Shown here piece by piece: positions 42,703 through 51,572 of a DNA stretch of 64,000 bases. Source of the stretch: Arthrobacter sp. FW306-2-2C-D06B. Its GTDB lineage: Bacteria > Actinomycetota > Actinomycetes > Actinomycetales > Micrococcaceae. Each line of letters begins with the position of its first letter. The stretch's first letter is position 1. The notes below the pieces were generated by a model. The model did no database searches, was not told the origin of the DNA, and saw only the letters and a list, made by a program, of their open reading frames with translations. Both the position numbers and the translations under genes were made by a program. Location of the stretch: NCBI RefSeq assembly GCF_021789175.1, contig NZ_CP084560.1, forward strand, positions 1,364,001 to 1,428,000. The letters run 5' to 3'.

Positions 42703-43443
42703 CTATTTGGCCTTCGTCGAGCGGGTTCGCACCAGGGCGGTGACGCCCGCGACCAGGCCAATGAGGCCTGCCGCGAGCCCGAACCAACCGGCCGTGGATC
42801 CGGCGTCGCTGGATGTCGAAGCCGCAGCTGACGGGGCCGACGGACCTGAAGGAGCCGGGGTCCCAGACGGGGAAGCAGTCGATGCGGCCGAGTCACTGGC
42901 GGTGGTGACGAACGAGGGAGCCGGGCGCCCGGGCTCTGGCTGACCCTCAACGGTCTTCTCGTCCCACTTCACTACAGTGCCGTCGGTGTAGCTCTGGGTC
43001 GCGGGCAGGGCGATGGTGGTCCCGGCGTCGGGCAGTACACCGACGGAGATCGAGAACGCCTGATATTCGTTCTGCCCGATCTGGTGTGCTGCGTCCGCGG
43101 TCCAGACGACCGAACTGACAGCCTTGGTCACCGTTGCTCCTGCGACCGTGACGGGTTTTGGCAGGGTGGTGGTGACGAGTTCTGCCGTCCAGCCCTCGAC
43201 CGGCTTCACGGACACCGAGTTGAAGGGCGTGTCGGTGGGGAGTGAGACTTCGAGCTTGTTGGTCTTGGCCGTGGGGGACTCGTTGGGGACGTTGAAGGTC
43301 AGGTGGGTGTAGCCGCCCGCTGCCGGGTCGTCGGGATTGACGTTGACGTGTGCGGAGGCGGCCGAGACGCCGAAGGCAAGCAGTCCGGCGACCAGGGTGG
43401 CTGCGCAGGCGGTCTTGAGGGTACGGCGGTGGGAGGTCTTCAT
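42703..43443 (-). CDS. ycnI: YcnI-family copper-binding surface protein
   Basis: The 246-residue protein has a signal peptide whose cleavage leaves the mature N-terminal His (SAHVNVNPDDP). That His is the copper ligand of YcnI/DUF1775 proteins. The family domain covers about residues 30-165 (GYTHLTFNVPNES, WTADAA). A Ser/Pro/Ala-rich linker and a C-terminal membrane anchor (about 215-238) end in a basic tail. It probably handles copper at the outer membrane face together with the membrane protein upstream. Confidence 0.9.
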   Translation of the reverse strand: MKTSHRRTLKTACAATLVAGLLAFGVSAASAHVNVNPDDPAAGGYTHLTFNVPNESPTAKTNKLEVSLPTDTPFNSVSVKPVEGWTAELVTTTLPKPVTVAGATVTKAVSSVVWTADAAHQIGQNEYQAFSISVGVLPDAGTTIALPATQSYTDGTVVKWDEKTVEGQPEPGRPAPSFVTTASDSAASTASPSGTPAPSGPSAPSAAASTSSDAGSTAGWFGLAAGLIGLVAGVTALVRTRSTKAK

Positions 43444-43557
43444 GGCAATGGTGCCCTTTCACAAAGAAAAGCGGTTGGGGCCGGGGCGGACGGAGGTCCG
43501 GACCAGTGAAGGCAAGGAGCTGCCGCCCGTCCCTGCCCGTGTGTGAAGGGGAGAGTC

Positions 43558-44163
43558 TTAGGCGGCGGAAGCCAGGGTTGGTGGACCACGCCGGGAAGGA
43601 AGCCGGAGGCCGGGAAGGCCCTGAGGACGAACATCGGGGCTCGAAAGGGGGCTAGGGGCGCGAAGTGGCTGCACCACTGTGGCGGCGGGTAGTTGGACCA
43701 GCGGGCGCAGCCACGCCGCCAGCGCCCATAGTGCTCGTTCGCCGCGAGCGAGCACCAGGGCCGTGCCCAAGGTTGCCACGGTGTGCGCTGCGAGCATCTG
43801 CCAGTCGCTTGCCGCGGCGTGGGTCGAGGCGATGGCGCTTACGGTTTCCGGAGCGGGCGCCAAGTAAACATGTCCTGTGTGCCCGGGCTGAAGCTGCGCC
43901 GCAGTGGAAGCCCCTGACAGAGCGCAGAACGCCCAGTGAAGGCAGAGTTGCCCGGCCCCCAAGAGCCCGGCTAGGGCGGGCAGCGAAAGTCGGACCCGCG
44001 TCAGGATGGCGACGGGGAGGATTGTCAGGGCACAGAGCGCCGCCAAAATGGCTGGAGCCGGAAGTTCTCCGCCACCAGCCAAGTGTCCGCCCGCAGCCAA
44101 GCTCAGAATGATTGAGCCGAGCAGGCTGGTTCTCAAGAAGCGGAAAGGCGCGGATGTCGTCAT
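43558..44163 (-). CDS. Multi-pass membrane protein preceding ycnI
   Basis: The 201-residue protein has about four membrane helices (residues 8-30, 35-52, 57-80, 115-140). Several His lie near membrane boundaries (LHWAFC, GHTGHVYLAP, AAHTVATLG). A Pro/Arg-rich cytoplasmic tail follows. I do not recognise a named family. It lies 114 bp before ycnI on the same strand, and membrane proteins accompany ycnI in many actinobacteria, so a copper-related role is a guess from context. Confidence 0.7.
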   Translation of the reverse strand: MTTSAPFRFLRTSLLGSIILSLAAGGHLAGGGELPAPAILAALCALTILPVAILTRVRLSLPALAGLLGAGQLCLHWAFCALSGASTAAQLQPGHTGHVYLAPAPETVSAIASTHAAASDWQMLAAHTVATLGTALVLARGERALWALAAWLRPLVQLPAATVVQPLRAPSPLSSPDVRPQGLPGLRLPSRRGPPTLASAA

Positions 44164-44324
44164 CGGCGGTCCTTTCCGGTTCGAGCGCTACGGCGGAGAA
44201 TCACTCAAATTCTACTGGCCCGCGACGCCGGATTTCCCAAGCAGTCCAGGTAGCGATGCCAAGCACATCCCTAGAGTTCGAAGGGGGAGTCGCCGGGCTC
44301 GATCTGGACCAGACTATAAACTCA

Positions 44325-44867
44325 GTGTATAGATGGAGTGTGAACAACTCCCTCACCCTGTTGGGTCTGCTCAGCCGTCAGCCGAGCTATGGCTACGACC
44401 TCAAGCATTCCTATGACCGCTACTTCGGGACCGGGAAGCCCTTGGCTTTCGGGCAGGTGTATTCGACTTTGGCCCGGATGATCCGTGACGAGCTGATCCG
44501 CGCCTTGGGCGAAGAGACCGGCGGCGGTCCGGATCGTAAGAAGTACGAGATCACGGTTGCCGGCCAAGACAAGGTGCGCGAGTGGCTGTTCACTCCCGAC
44601 GTGCCATCAGAGTCCCTGCAAAGCAACCTCTTCGCGAAGACCGTGATTGCCTTGCTGATCGACGACGACGCCGACCGGCTGCTCGACGTCCAGCGCCGCG
44701 AGCACATGGCGCGTATGCGTGAGCTCACCAAGCTGAAGCACGATGCCGAGCCGCTCCAAGTGTTGATGTGCGACCACGGGCTGTTCCACATTGAAGCCGA
44801 TTTGCGGTGGATCGAGCTCACCAGTGCTCGCCTAGCCCGCCTGAAAAAGGAGCTTCAGAACGCATGA
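44325..44867 (+). CDS. PadR-family transcriptional regulator
   Basis: The 180-residue protein has an N-terminal winged helix (LTLLGLLSRQPSYGYDLKHSY, FGQVYSTLARMIRDELI) and a helical C-terminal dimerisation domain. A GTG at 44325 is chosen: TATAAA ends four bases before it, which suggests a leaderless start; the GTG at 44340 is an alternative. TATA half-sites flanking the start could be its own operator. The stop overlaps the ABC ATPase start (ATGA). PadR proteins typically repress adjacent transporter genes until a toxic ligand binds. Confidence 0.88.
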   Translation: MYRWSVNNSLTLLGLLSRQPSYGYDLKHSYDRYFGTGKPLAFGQVYSTLARMIRDELIRALGEETGGGPDRKKYEITVAGQDKVREWLFTPDVPSESLQSNLFAKTVIALLIDDDADRLLDVQRREHMARMRELTKLKHDAEPLQVLMCDHGLFHIEADLRWIELTSARLARLKKELQNA

Positions 44868-45580
44868 ATGCTTTGTCCAGCCACCCAGTGGTCCTGAGCG
44901 CACGCTCGCTTCATCAGTCCTTCGGCCAGACCCAAGCCCTTCGCGGAATCGACCTCGAGGTCCGCTCGGGTGAGGTATTGGCAGTCATGGGTCCATCCGG
45001 TTCCGGCAAGTCCACGCTGCTGCATTGCCTCGCGGGGGTCATGGTCCCGGACTCCGGATCAGTGGTTTACAGTTCACCCGGCGCGCAATTGCCCGTGGAG
45101 ATTAGTGCCCTGAATGAACCGATGCGGTCGAGACTGCGGCTGACAGACTTCGGCTTCGTCTTTCAATTCGGCCAATTGCTTCCGGAGCTCACAGCGGTGG
45201 ATAACGTCAGCATTCCGCTGCTTCTCGGTGGAACCAAACGCCCGGAGGCCATGCGCCGTTCGGCAGAATGGCTGGACCGCTTGGGACTGGACGGGATGGG
45301 GGAGAAACTGCCCGGTGAACTCTCAGGAGGCCAAGCCCAACGGGTTGCCGTCGCACGTGCCATGGTCACGTCCCCTGCCGTGTTATTCGCCGACGAACCT
45401 ACCGGGTCTCTCGACTCGCTTGCCTCTGAGAACGTGCTGACGCTCATGCTTGAACTTGTCAGGGAGATCGGCACCACGGTGGTCATGATCACCCACGATG
45501 CGCGCACGGCTGCATATGCGGACAGGGAGGTCGTTGTGCGCGACGGCATGCTCGGCGCAGGCTACCGGGGGGCTTCGTGA
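44864..45580 (+). CDS. ABC transporter ATP-binding protein (MacB/LolD type)
   Basis: The 238-residue ATPase has Walker A GPSGSGKST (about 45), FVFQFGQLLPELTA (Q-loop), signature LSGGQAQRVAVARAM (about 150), Walker B VLFADEPTGSLDS and the H-loop ITHDARTAAY. The ATG overlaps the padR stop, and its own stop overlaps the permease start (GTGA). All three genes are thus translationally coupled. Together with an FtsX-type permease it forms an export or mechanotransmission system. Confidence 0.93.
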   Translation: MNALSSHPVVLSARSLHQSFGQTQALRGIDLEVRSGEVLAVMGPSGSGKSTLLHCLAGVMVPDSGSVVYSSPGAQLPVEISALNEPMRSRLRLTDFGFVFQFGQLLPELTAVDNVSIPLLLGGTKRPEAMRRSAEWLDRLGLDGMGEKLPGELSGGQAQRVAVARAMVTSPAVLFADEPTGSLDSLASENVLTLMLELVREIGTTVVMITHDARTAAYADREVVVRDGMLGAGYRGAS

Positions 45581-47808
45581 ATCAGGGCTTGCTGAAACTA
45601 GCTGTGGTTGGCAGTAGGTCCTCCTACGGTCGGCTGATGGGAATCATGGGTGGGGTGGCCGTCGGAGTGTGCCTGCTGCTGTTGCTCTGGGGTGGTGCCA
45701 ACGGACTGAACCACCGTGACGAGCGTGGTGCCTGGCTGCGTGAAACGGGCGGCTCCTCCATGGCCACCCCCGTGGCTGCGGAAGGGGGCGGCGCTACAGA
45801 ACCGGTAACGCCTGCACCGTTGACGTCGAATACGGCGCTCATGAGGGCAAATCCGGTGGAAGTTTTCCGGGACCAACTGATCAACCGCCGCGACTTCGCT
45901 GTCTCGCCAACGACAACCGTGAAGCTTCCAGGCGTTGAACACGCTCCGGGTCCAGGTGAGTACTATGCGTCGCCTGCACTACAGCGCCTGATCGAGGCCA
46001 CCCCCAGGAATCAGTTGGGGGACAGGTTCGGGCAGTTCGTCGGTTTCATCGACGATTCTGCGCTACCGGGGCCAGATTCCCTGATTGTCATCACAGGTGC
46101 CACGGAAACCGAGCTTCGACAGAGCGGAGCAGCGACTCTGGTTTCCGGGTTCACGTCCAACCCGTATGGCGAGAACGCCAGCGCATACATGACCGTGCTG
46201 CTCATCGGGGCAATTGCGGTGTTCTTTCCCGTGCTGTTGTTGATCCGTATCGCTACCGCCTTGGGCGCGGCTGAGCGCCGGGAACGCTTCGCCACCCTGC
46301 GACTGATCGGAGCTTCCCCTCAGGTGGTTTCCTGGATCGCCGCCATCGAAACCGCTATCCCAAGCCTGGCGGGGGCAATGCTAGGCATCGTGCTCGCTGT
46401 CTTCCTGACGCCGGCCGCGGCCCAGGTCTCGGTCAATGGGACCAGGATGTTCGAAGGTGACCTTGCCACCAAGGATGCCATGGCCGCCGTCGTCGTTATC
46501 CTGGTGGTTGTGGCCGCAACCCTGGTGGCGGGATACAGCACTGCCCGGGCAGGAATTGGCCCCTTGGGAGCGGCCCGGATGGTGCATGAGAAGGCGCCTG
46601 GGAAACGGCGGCTTGTGCCACTGTTGGCCGGACTGCTTGCCATGATCATGGAAGTTGTCATCACCCGAACCGGGAAAATTCGCACTCCATGGCTTGAAAT
46701 GCCGCTGCTCGTAGGAGGCTTCGCGCTCATCCTGATTGGCATTGTGATCGTCGGACCATGGCTGACCCTGCATGCGAGCCGGCTAGGACTGCACTTCGCG
46801 CGCAGCGCGTCCGCGGTCATTGCCGCCAGCCGGATCCGCGGGACTCCCGTGGCGACGTTCCGGTCCATCGCCGGGTTGGTCGTTGCCGTGTTCGTGGTCT
46901 CAGTCTTCGCCGGTGCATCCAGCATCATCCACACAGAAGCCGGGGCCGCCGCCCGTCCAGGCCTCATTCAGCCCACAAGCCTTCATGCGACCATTGGCGC
47001 TGGACAGGCCCGTGCCGAGGTGGCACAAGTCGCCGACCGAGCCAAGGAGCTCCCCGGGATCCACAGTGCCACCGTCGCCTACGCCCACTCTGCCATCGCC
47101 AAGGGAGGCGGCCCCGACTTGTACATTCAAGCTGGTGACGCTCCCGCCCTGGGATTTGAAAACATTCCTCAGGCCGACGTCCTGTCCCTGGACCTGTCAT
47201 TCCTTTACCCATGGACAGCGCAACCGCTGACGCTGACTCCTGCGCCGGTCGATCGGCTTTCCGCACTCGTGCCTGCGGTGATGGTGGTAGGGACCGATGG
47301 GACGCCTGAGGCCATGGACCGAGCCAGGACTCTTCTGAACGGTTCGGGCATCACGGCGCAGCCCGCTTCTTCCGTCATGGACACCCAACTGCAGAGTCAC
47401 ACGCGTCTGATCCAGGGCCTCGCGGTACTCGCTTACCTCGGCATGTTTGTGGCCATCGCGATTGCCGGGATGTCCTTGGCAGTCGCCACCGCATCAGCGG
47501 TCTTGGACAGGAAAAGGGTCCTCGGCCTCATGCGATTGATGGGGATGCCGGTGTCAGTCCTGCGCCGGATCATCGTCCGTGAGGCTGCAGTGCCGCTCGT
47601 GACCGTGTTGTTCCTCTCAATCGGGCTCGGATTTTTCGTCGCTTGGTTAATGGTCACCGGCATCAACGATACGTACAGGGTGACCTGGCCCGCGCCCGAC
47701 TACTTCGCCGCCCTGGGCCTGAGCCTGCTGCTGGCCCTCGTCGCAGTGACAGCAACGTTCAGGGTCATCCGGGCACATACCGCGATAACCGCAACGCGCT
47801 TCGAATGA
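45577..47808 (+). CDS. FtsX-family ABC permease
   Basis: The 743-residue membrane protein has an N-terminal helix, an extracellular domain (about residues 40-195), and three helices of a first FtsX domain (about 200-330: VLLLIRIATALGAAERRERFATLRLIGAS). A second half contains another extracellular domain (about 450-610) and a C-terminal FtsX domain (about 620-740: GLMRLMGMP). This two-FtsX arrangement is typical of peptide- or lipid-related exporters in Gram-positives. It works with the ATPase at 44864 under the PadR regulator. Substrate unknown. A hairpin terminator follows. Confidence 0.9.
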   Translation: MNQGLLKLAVVGSRSSYGRLMGIMGGVAVGVCLLLLLWGGANGLNHRDERGAWLRETGGSSMATPVAAEGGGATEPVTPAPLTSNTALMRANPVEVFRDQLINRRDFAVSPTTTVKLPGVEHAPGPGEYYASPALQRLIEATPRNQLGDRFGQFVGFIDDSALPGPDSLIVITGATETELRQSGAATLVSGFTSNPYGENASAYMTVLLIGAIAVFFPVLLLIRIATALGAAERRERFATLRLIGASPQVVSWIAAIETAIPSLAGAMLGIVLAVFLTPAAAQVSVNGTRMFEGDLATKDAMAAVVVILVVVAATLVAGYSTARAGIGPLGAARMVHEKAPGKRRLVPLLAGLLAMIMEVVITRTGKIRTPWLEMPLLVGGFALILIGIVIVGPWLTLHASRLGLHFARSASAVIAASRIRGTPVATFRSIAGLVVAVFVVSVFAGASSIIHTEAGAAARPGLIQPTSLHATIGAGQARAEVAQVADRAKELPGIHSATVAYAHSAIAKGGGPDLYIQAGDAPALGFENIPQADVLSLDLSFLYPWTAQPLTLTPAPVDRLSALVPAVMVVGTDGTPEAMDRARTLLNGSGITAQPASSVMDTQLQSHTRLIQGLAVLAYLGMFVAIAIAGMSLAVATASAVLDRKRVLGLMRLMGMPVSVLRRIIVREAAVPLVTVLFLSIGLGFFVAWLMVTGINDTYRVTWPAPDYFAALGLSLLLALVAVTATFRVIRAHTAITATRFE

Positions 47809-47821
47809 GGCAATCAACGAA

Positions 47822-47860
47822 CGAACGCCGTCGAGCAGAATTTCTGCCCGACGGCGTTCG
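47822..47860 (+). terminator. Terminator hairpin after the PadR-ABC operon
   Basis: CGAACGCCGTCG (47822-47833) pairs with CGACGGCGTTCG (47849-47860). An inner GCAGAA/TTCTGC stem continues it. It lies 13 bp past the permease stop and before the convergent phosphorylase gene. Confidence 0.75.
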
Positions 47861-47901
47861 GCGTTAGTCGCGCTGTCCTGGCCCTACCCGCGGTTCGTAC
47901 A

Positions 47902-48720
47902 TCAAAGCTTGGCGATGATGTCCGCCAGGAGGCGCGAAATGCGTGCGCCCGCTGTCTGGCCCGCCTCGATGACTTCCTGGTGGCTCAGCGGTACCGGGCT
48001 GATGCCCGCGGCCAGGTTGGTCACGAGGGAGATGCCGAAGACCTCCATGCCTGCGTGCCGGGCGGCGATGGCTTCCAAAGCGGTGGACATGCCCACCAGG
48101 TCCGCGCCGATTCGCTTGGCGTACTGAACCTCGGCCGGAGTTTCGTAGTGCGGGCCGGTGAACTGGGCGTAGACACCTTCGTCAAGCGTGGGATCCACTT
48201 CGCGTGCTAGGCCGCGGATGCGGGAGGAGTACAGGTCCGTGAGGTCCACGAACGTGGCACCTTCAAGGGGAGAAGCCGCGGTCAGGTTGATGTGATCACT
48301 GATCAGCACCGGAGTGCCGGGGGTCCAGGCTTCGTTCAGGCCGCCGCAGCCGTTGGTCACCACCAGGGTCTTGCATCCGGCTGCCGCGGCAGTGCGCACG
48401 CCGTGGACTACTGCGCGGACGCCCTTGCCTTCGTAGTAGTGGGTACGCGCGCCGAGGACAAGGGCCCGCTTGCCTTCCTTCGTCAGGACCGAACGGATGG
48501 TGCCCACATGCCCTTCAACGGCAGGCGCATGGAAGCCGGGAACCTCCGACGCCGTGAGGGTCGCCGTCGTTTCGCCTATGAGATCCGCGGCCGCGCCCCA
48601 GCCTGAGCCGAGCACGAGCGCGACGTCGTGGGATTCGACGCCGGTCTCCGCCGCGATATAGTCGGCCGCAGCTTTGGCGGCCTCGAATGGGTCTGTGTTC
48701 ATCAGCTCTGTGTTACTCAC
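47902..48720 (-). CDS. Purine nucleoside phosphorylase
   Basis: The 272-residue enzyme splits purine nucleosides with phosphate. Motifs of the trimeric PNP family are visible: LVLGSGWG, VEGHVGTI, GARTHYYEG, VTNGCGGLNEAW, GPHYETPAE and GADLVGMSTA. The GTG at 48720 has TAGTTT six bases upstream and no Shine-Dalgarno, consistent with a leaderless transcript; ATG 48702 is an alternative. It converges with the permease gene and is divergent from lpdA. Confidence 0.94.
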   Translation of the reverse strand: MSNTELMNTDPFEAAKAAADYIAAETGVESHDVALVLGSGWGAAADLIGETTATLTASEVPGFHAPAVEGHVGTIRSVLTKEGKRALVLGARTHYYEGKGVRAVVHGVRTAAAAGCKTLVVTNGCGGLNEAWTPGTPVLISDHINLTAASPLEGATFVDLTDLYSSRIRGLAREVDPTLDEGVYAQFTGPHYETPAEVQYAKRIGADLVGMSTALEAIAARHAGMEVFGISLVTNLAAGISPVPLSHQEVIEAGQTAGARISRLLADIIAKL

Positions 48721-48847
48721 TGGTACAAACTACAGTGCCGCGCGCGCTGTTGAACAGGGCGCAGTTGGGCAGGTAAACGGCCTCTGGGGGCGTTCTCAGG
48801 TGGGGCTTAGTGGCAGGTCCGCCGGCATTAAGTGAGAATTGAACATT

Positions 48848-50263
48848 GTGACCATGCATCCTGACTTCAGCTCACCACGAATCGCGATCCTGGGCGGAGG
48901 TCCAGGCGGATATGAAGCGGCCATGGTCGCGGCGCACTTGGGAGCGCGGGTAACCCTCATCGAGCGCGCCGGCCTCGGCGGCTCAGCCGTCCTCACCGAC
49001 GTCGTACCTTCCAAAACCCTGATCGCGACGGCGGATCTCATGACCCGCGTGGGCGAGGCGGGGGAGCTGGGAGTCAAGTTCGCCGTCGACGGCAGCGATG
49101 TGGCACCGGGGATGCGGGCGGACCTCGGCCACATCAATGACCGCGTCCTGCACCTAGCGCGGGAGCAATCGGACGACATCCGGGTGGGCCTTGAGAACCT
49201 CGGCGTCGAGATCCTGATGGGCTCCGGGAAGCTCCTGGACAACCACACCATCGAGGTCATCACCTCGGACGGCATCAAGACGATTACGGCCGACGCCATC
49301 CTTCTCGCCGTCGGCGCGCACCCCCGCGAGCTGCCCACGGCAAAGCCCGACGGTGAGCGCATCCTGAACTGGGCACAGATCTACAACCTCGAAGAACTTC
49401 CGGAAGACCTGATCGTCGTCGGTTCCGGCGTCACCGGCGCAGAATTCGCTTCGGCCTACAACGGCCTTGGCTCGAACGTCACCCTCATTTCGAGCCGCGA
49501 CCAGGTGCTGCCCGGCTCGGACACCGACGCAGCCCAGGTCCTTGAAGGTGTCTTCAAGCGGCGCGGCGTGCGCGTCCTGTCCCGCTCACGCGCCGAGGCC
49601 GTCGAAAGGACCGATGCCGGCGTGAAGGTGACGCTCGGCGACGGTTCGGTGGTGACCGGCAGCCACTGCCTGGTATGCGTGGGATCTATTCCCAACACGG
49701 CCGGAATCGGGCTGGAAGAGGCGGGCGTGGCTGTCACGGAGTCCGGCCACATCAAGGTGGATGGCGTCTCCCGCACCACCGCGCCGAACATTTACGCCGC
49801 TGGCGATTGCACGGGAATCCTGGCTCTCGCCTCGGTCGCTGCCATGCAGGGCCGCATTGCTGTTGCGCACTTCCTGGGCGACGCCGTCATGCCGATCAAG
49901 CTCCACCAGGTTGCTTCCAACATCTTCACTTCACCGGAAATCGCCTCCGTGGGCGTCTCCGAGGCCGACCTCGAATCAGGTAAATACCAGGGCGACGTGG
50001 TCATGCTGTCCCTGCTGAGCAACGCCCGCGCCAAGATGCGCAACACCAAAGACGGCTTCGTCAAGATCATTGCGCGCAAGGGTTCCGGAACGGTGATCGG
50101 TGGCGTCGTCATCGGCCCCAATGCCTCCGAGCTCATCTTCCCGATCGCTGTTGCGGTGAAGCAGAAACTGCACGTCGACGACCTCGCGAGCACCTTTACC
50201 GTGTACCCCTCGCTGACCGGTTCCATCTCGGAAGCGGCGCGACGGTTGCACGTGCATATGTAG
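48848..50263 (+). CDS. lpdA: NAD(P)H-quinone dehydrogenase LpdA-type flavoprotein
   Basis: About 471 residues form a pyridine nucleotide-disulfide oxidoreductase: FAD motif ILGGGPGGYEAAMVAA, NAD motif VVGSGVTGAEFASAY (about 195), NIYAAGDCTGI and a dimerisation domain. The active-site disulfide of lipoamide dehydrogenases is missing (GLGGSAVLTDVVPSKTLI). This fits the actinobacterial LpdA subgroup that reduces quinones and not lipoamide. The start is uncertain among TTG 48839, GTG 48848 and ATG 48854; none has a strong ribosome binding site. Confidence 0.88.
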   Translation: MTMHPDFSSPRIAILGGGPGGYEAAMVAAHLGARVTLIERAGLGGSAVLTDVVPSKTLIATADLMTRVGEAGELGVKFAVDGSDVAPGMRADLGHINDRVLHLAREQSDDIRVGLENLGVEILMGSGKLLDNHTIEVITSDGIKTITADAILLAVGAHPRELPTAKPDGERILNWAQIYNLEELPEDLIVVGSGVTGAEFASAYNGLGSNVTLISSRDQVLPGSDTDAAQVLEGVFKRRGVRVLSRSRAEAVERTDAGVKVTLGDGSVVTGSHCLVCVGSIPNTAGIGLEEAGVAVTESGHIKVDGVSRTTAPNIYAAGDCTGILALASVAAMQGRIAVAHFLGDAVMPIKLHQVASNIFTSPEIASVGVSEADLESGKYQGDVVMLSLLSNARAKMRNTKDGFVKIIARKGSGTVIGGVVIGPNASELIFPIAVAVKQKLHVDDLASTFTVYPSLTGSISEAARRLHVHM

Positions 50264-50280
50264 GGCATGGCTCTGGTTGC

Positions 50281-50816
50281 CTAACGCCCTAGAACCTCGC
50301 TCACCCTCTCGAGCGATTCCGGATGCGCGGCGATCTCCACCGCGCCTTCGTCCGTCAACACGGTCATTGCCTCGATTCCATAGACCTGGATGTACTTACG
50401 GTCCTTGCGGCTGACTTTTCGGCGCCCCGGTAGTAGATCCTGGACCTTGATCGTCGTCGCCCGTCCGGACGGCTCCAGGGTGTCGTACACCGCGGGCTGG
50501 AATGGATAGACCCGGCGCTGGGCGTCGCGATCCCTTGGTTCCAGAGGCTGCTGAGAGAACCTGTCCGGGAGTCCGGATAGCGGATGTAGGCCATGATTTG
50601 GCCGTCTTCTTTGAGGCGGGCTCTGGCCTTACGTCTTTGCCGGATTCCGAACACTGCAAGAAGCCAGTAGCCCAATGTCCACACAATGGCGGTGATAACC
50701 GAGTCCGCTAGGCCGCGCCGTCCAACCGCCATCCAGACAGCTGTGGCAAACACAAAGAAGAGAATATAGCCGACGGCCATGGCGAGATGGGGGTGCTGCC
50801 GGACCCATTTTTTCAT
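50281..50816 (-). pseudogene. Frameshifted two-helix membrane protein gene
   Basis: The frame from ATG 50816 encodes a basic start, two membrane helices (about residues 12-30 and 42-58) and a soluble part. After YIRYPDSR it continues in a low-complexity Ser/Arg/Pro sequence. From about 50565 another frame reads naturally on (RDRDAQRRVYPFQPAVYD to EVLGR, stop at 50281). One missing base in the CCGGGA run near 50564-50568 explains both halves, giving an original product near 178 residues. It could be a true mutation or a sequencing error. Family unknown. Confidence 0.65.
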
Positions 50817-50958
50817 GGGGCAATACTAGGTAAGCGCGCCACCATGCGACAGGGCCACGATGACTCGTGGTCAAGGTCCGCGGGACTGGATACCTTGCCT
50901 CAGGTGAAAACCTCCGCCTACCGCGCTCCACTAACGACAGCGAAATTTGTAACTGGAC

Positions 50959-51216
50959 TTACTCCCGGTAGATTTCCCGGCGATGACCGGCCTGAACGAC
51001 GACTATCACGAGTCGGCCGTCGTCGATCCGGTAGAGCACTCGATAATCTCTCGTTCGAACTCGCCACTCAAGCCGCCCTGCCAGCTTCTTGGCGCCAGGC
51101 GGACGCGGTGTCTCAGCCAGCAACTCGATGGCCGCCTGGACCCGGCGGCGGCCCTCGGGAGGAAGCTTGCGCAGCTGCCGCAATGCAGCCGGCAGGACCG
51201 TGATGTTGTAGTTCAC
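50959..51216 (-). CDS. RelE/ParE-family toxin
   Basis: The GTG at 51216 overlaps the antitoxin stop (GTGA) and gives 85 residues. The RelE-fold pattern is clear: AALRQLRKLPPEGRRRVQAAI, KKLAGRLEWRVRTRDYRVLYRIDD and a C-terminal QAGHRREIY. RelE-type toxins cleave mRNA in the ribosome. Paired with a Phd/YefM-type antitoxin immediately upstream, the usual relBE-like order. Confidence 0.9.
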   Translation of the reverse strand: MNYNITVLPAALRQLRKLPPEGRRRVQAAIELLAETPRPPGAKKLAGRLEWRVRTRDYRVLYRIDDGRLVIVVVQAGHRREIYRE

Positions 51217-51479
51217 GTCAGTCCCAGGTCGCGCTTGACGTCCTCCCAAGGGATCGGCGTCTGACCGGTCTGTTCCATCTCTTCCCATGCCAGGTCGACT
51301 GCTCGGATGTCTTCGAGTTCTTCCGCAGCCTCGCGAAGGCGCTCCAGCTCGGCGGAATCAATTACTGCCGCGACCCGAATTCCGCGGCGCGTGAGGAATA
51401 CCGGTTCGCGCTCGCGGTGTGCCGTGTCCACAATAGTTGCGAGGTGGTTCCGGGCCTCGGTGATGGCTATGTCGGTCAT
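51213..51479 (-). CDS. Phd/YefM-family antitoxin
   Basis: The 88-residue protein has the N-terminal DNA-binding fold of Phd/YefM (TDIAITEARNHLATIVDTAH, EPVFLTRRGIRVAAVIDSAE). An acidic helical C-terminus would wrap and neutralise the toxin. The start ATG at 51479 is followed upstream by repeats that look like its operator. It is 94 bp from the transposase stop, so the IS inserted just outside the module. Confidence 0.9.
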   Translation of the reverse strand: MTDIAITEARNHLATIVDTAHREREPVFLTRRGIRVAAVIDSAELERLREAAEELEDIRAVDLAWEEMEQTGQTPIPWEDVKRDLGLT

Positions 51480-51490
51480 GCATTAGATGT

Positions 51491-51523
51491 TACGGCAAAT
51501 ACGGCAAAATGTACGTTGCGTAC
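51491..51523 (-). promoter_or_regulatory. Putative toxin-antitoxin operator
   Basis: Tandem TACGGCAAA repeats (51491-51499 and 51500-51508) are followed by the small dyad GTACG-TTG-CGTAC (51511-51523), directly upstream of the antitoxin start. This is a typical place for autorepression by the antitoxin-toxin complex. Confidence 0.45.
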
Positions 51524-51572
51524 AGAACTGCCGATAACGTTGGTTCGGGCTATTTTGATGCTCCTATAGCTG

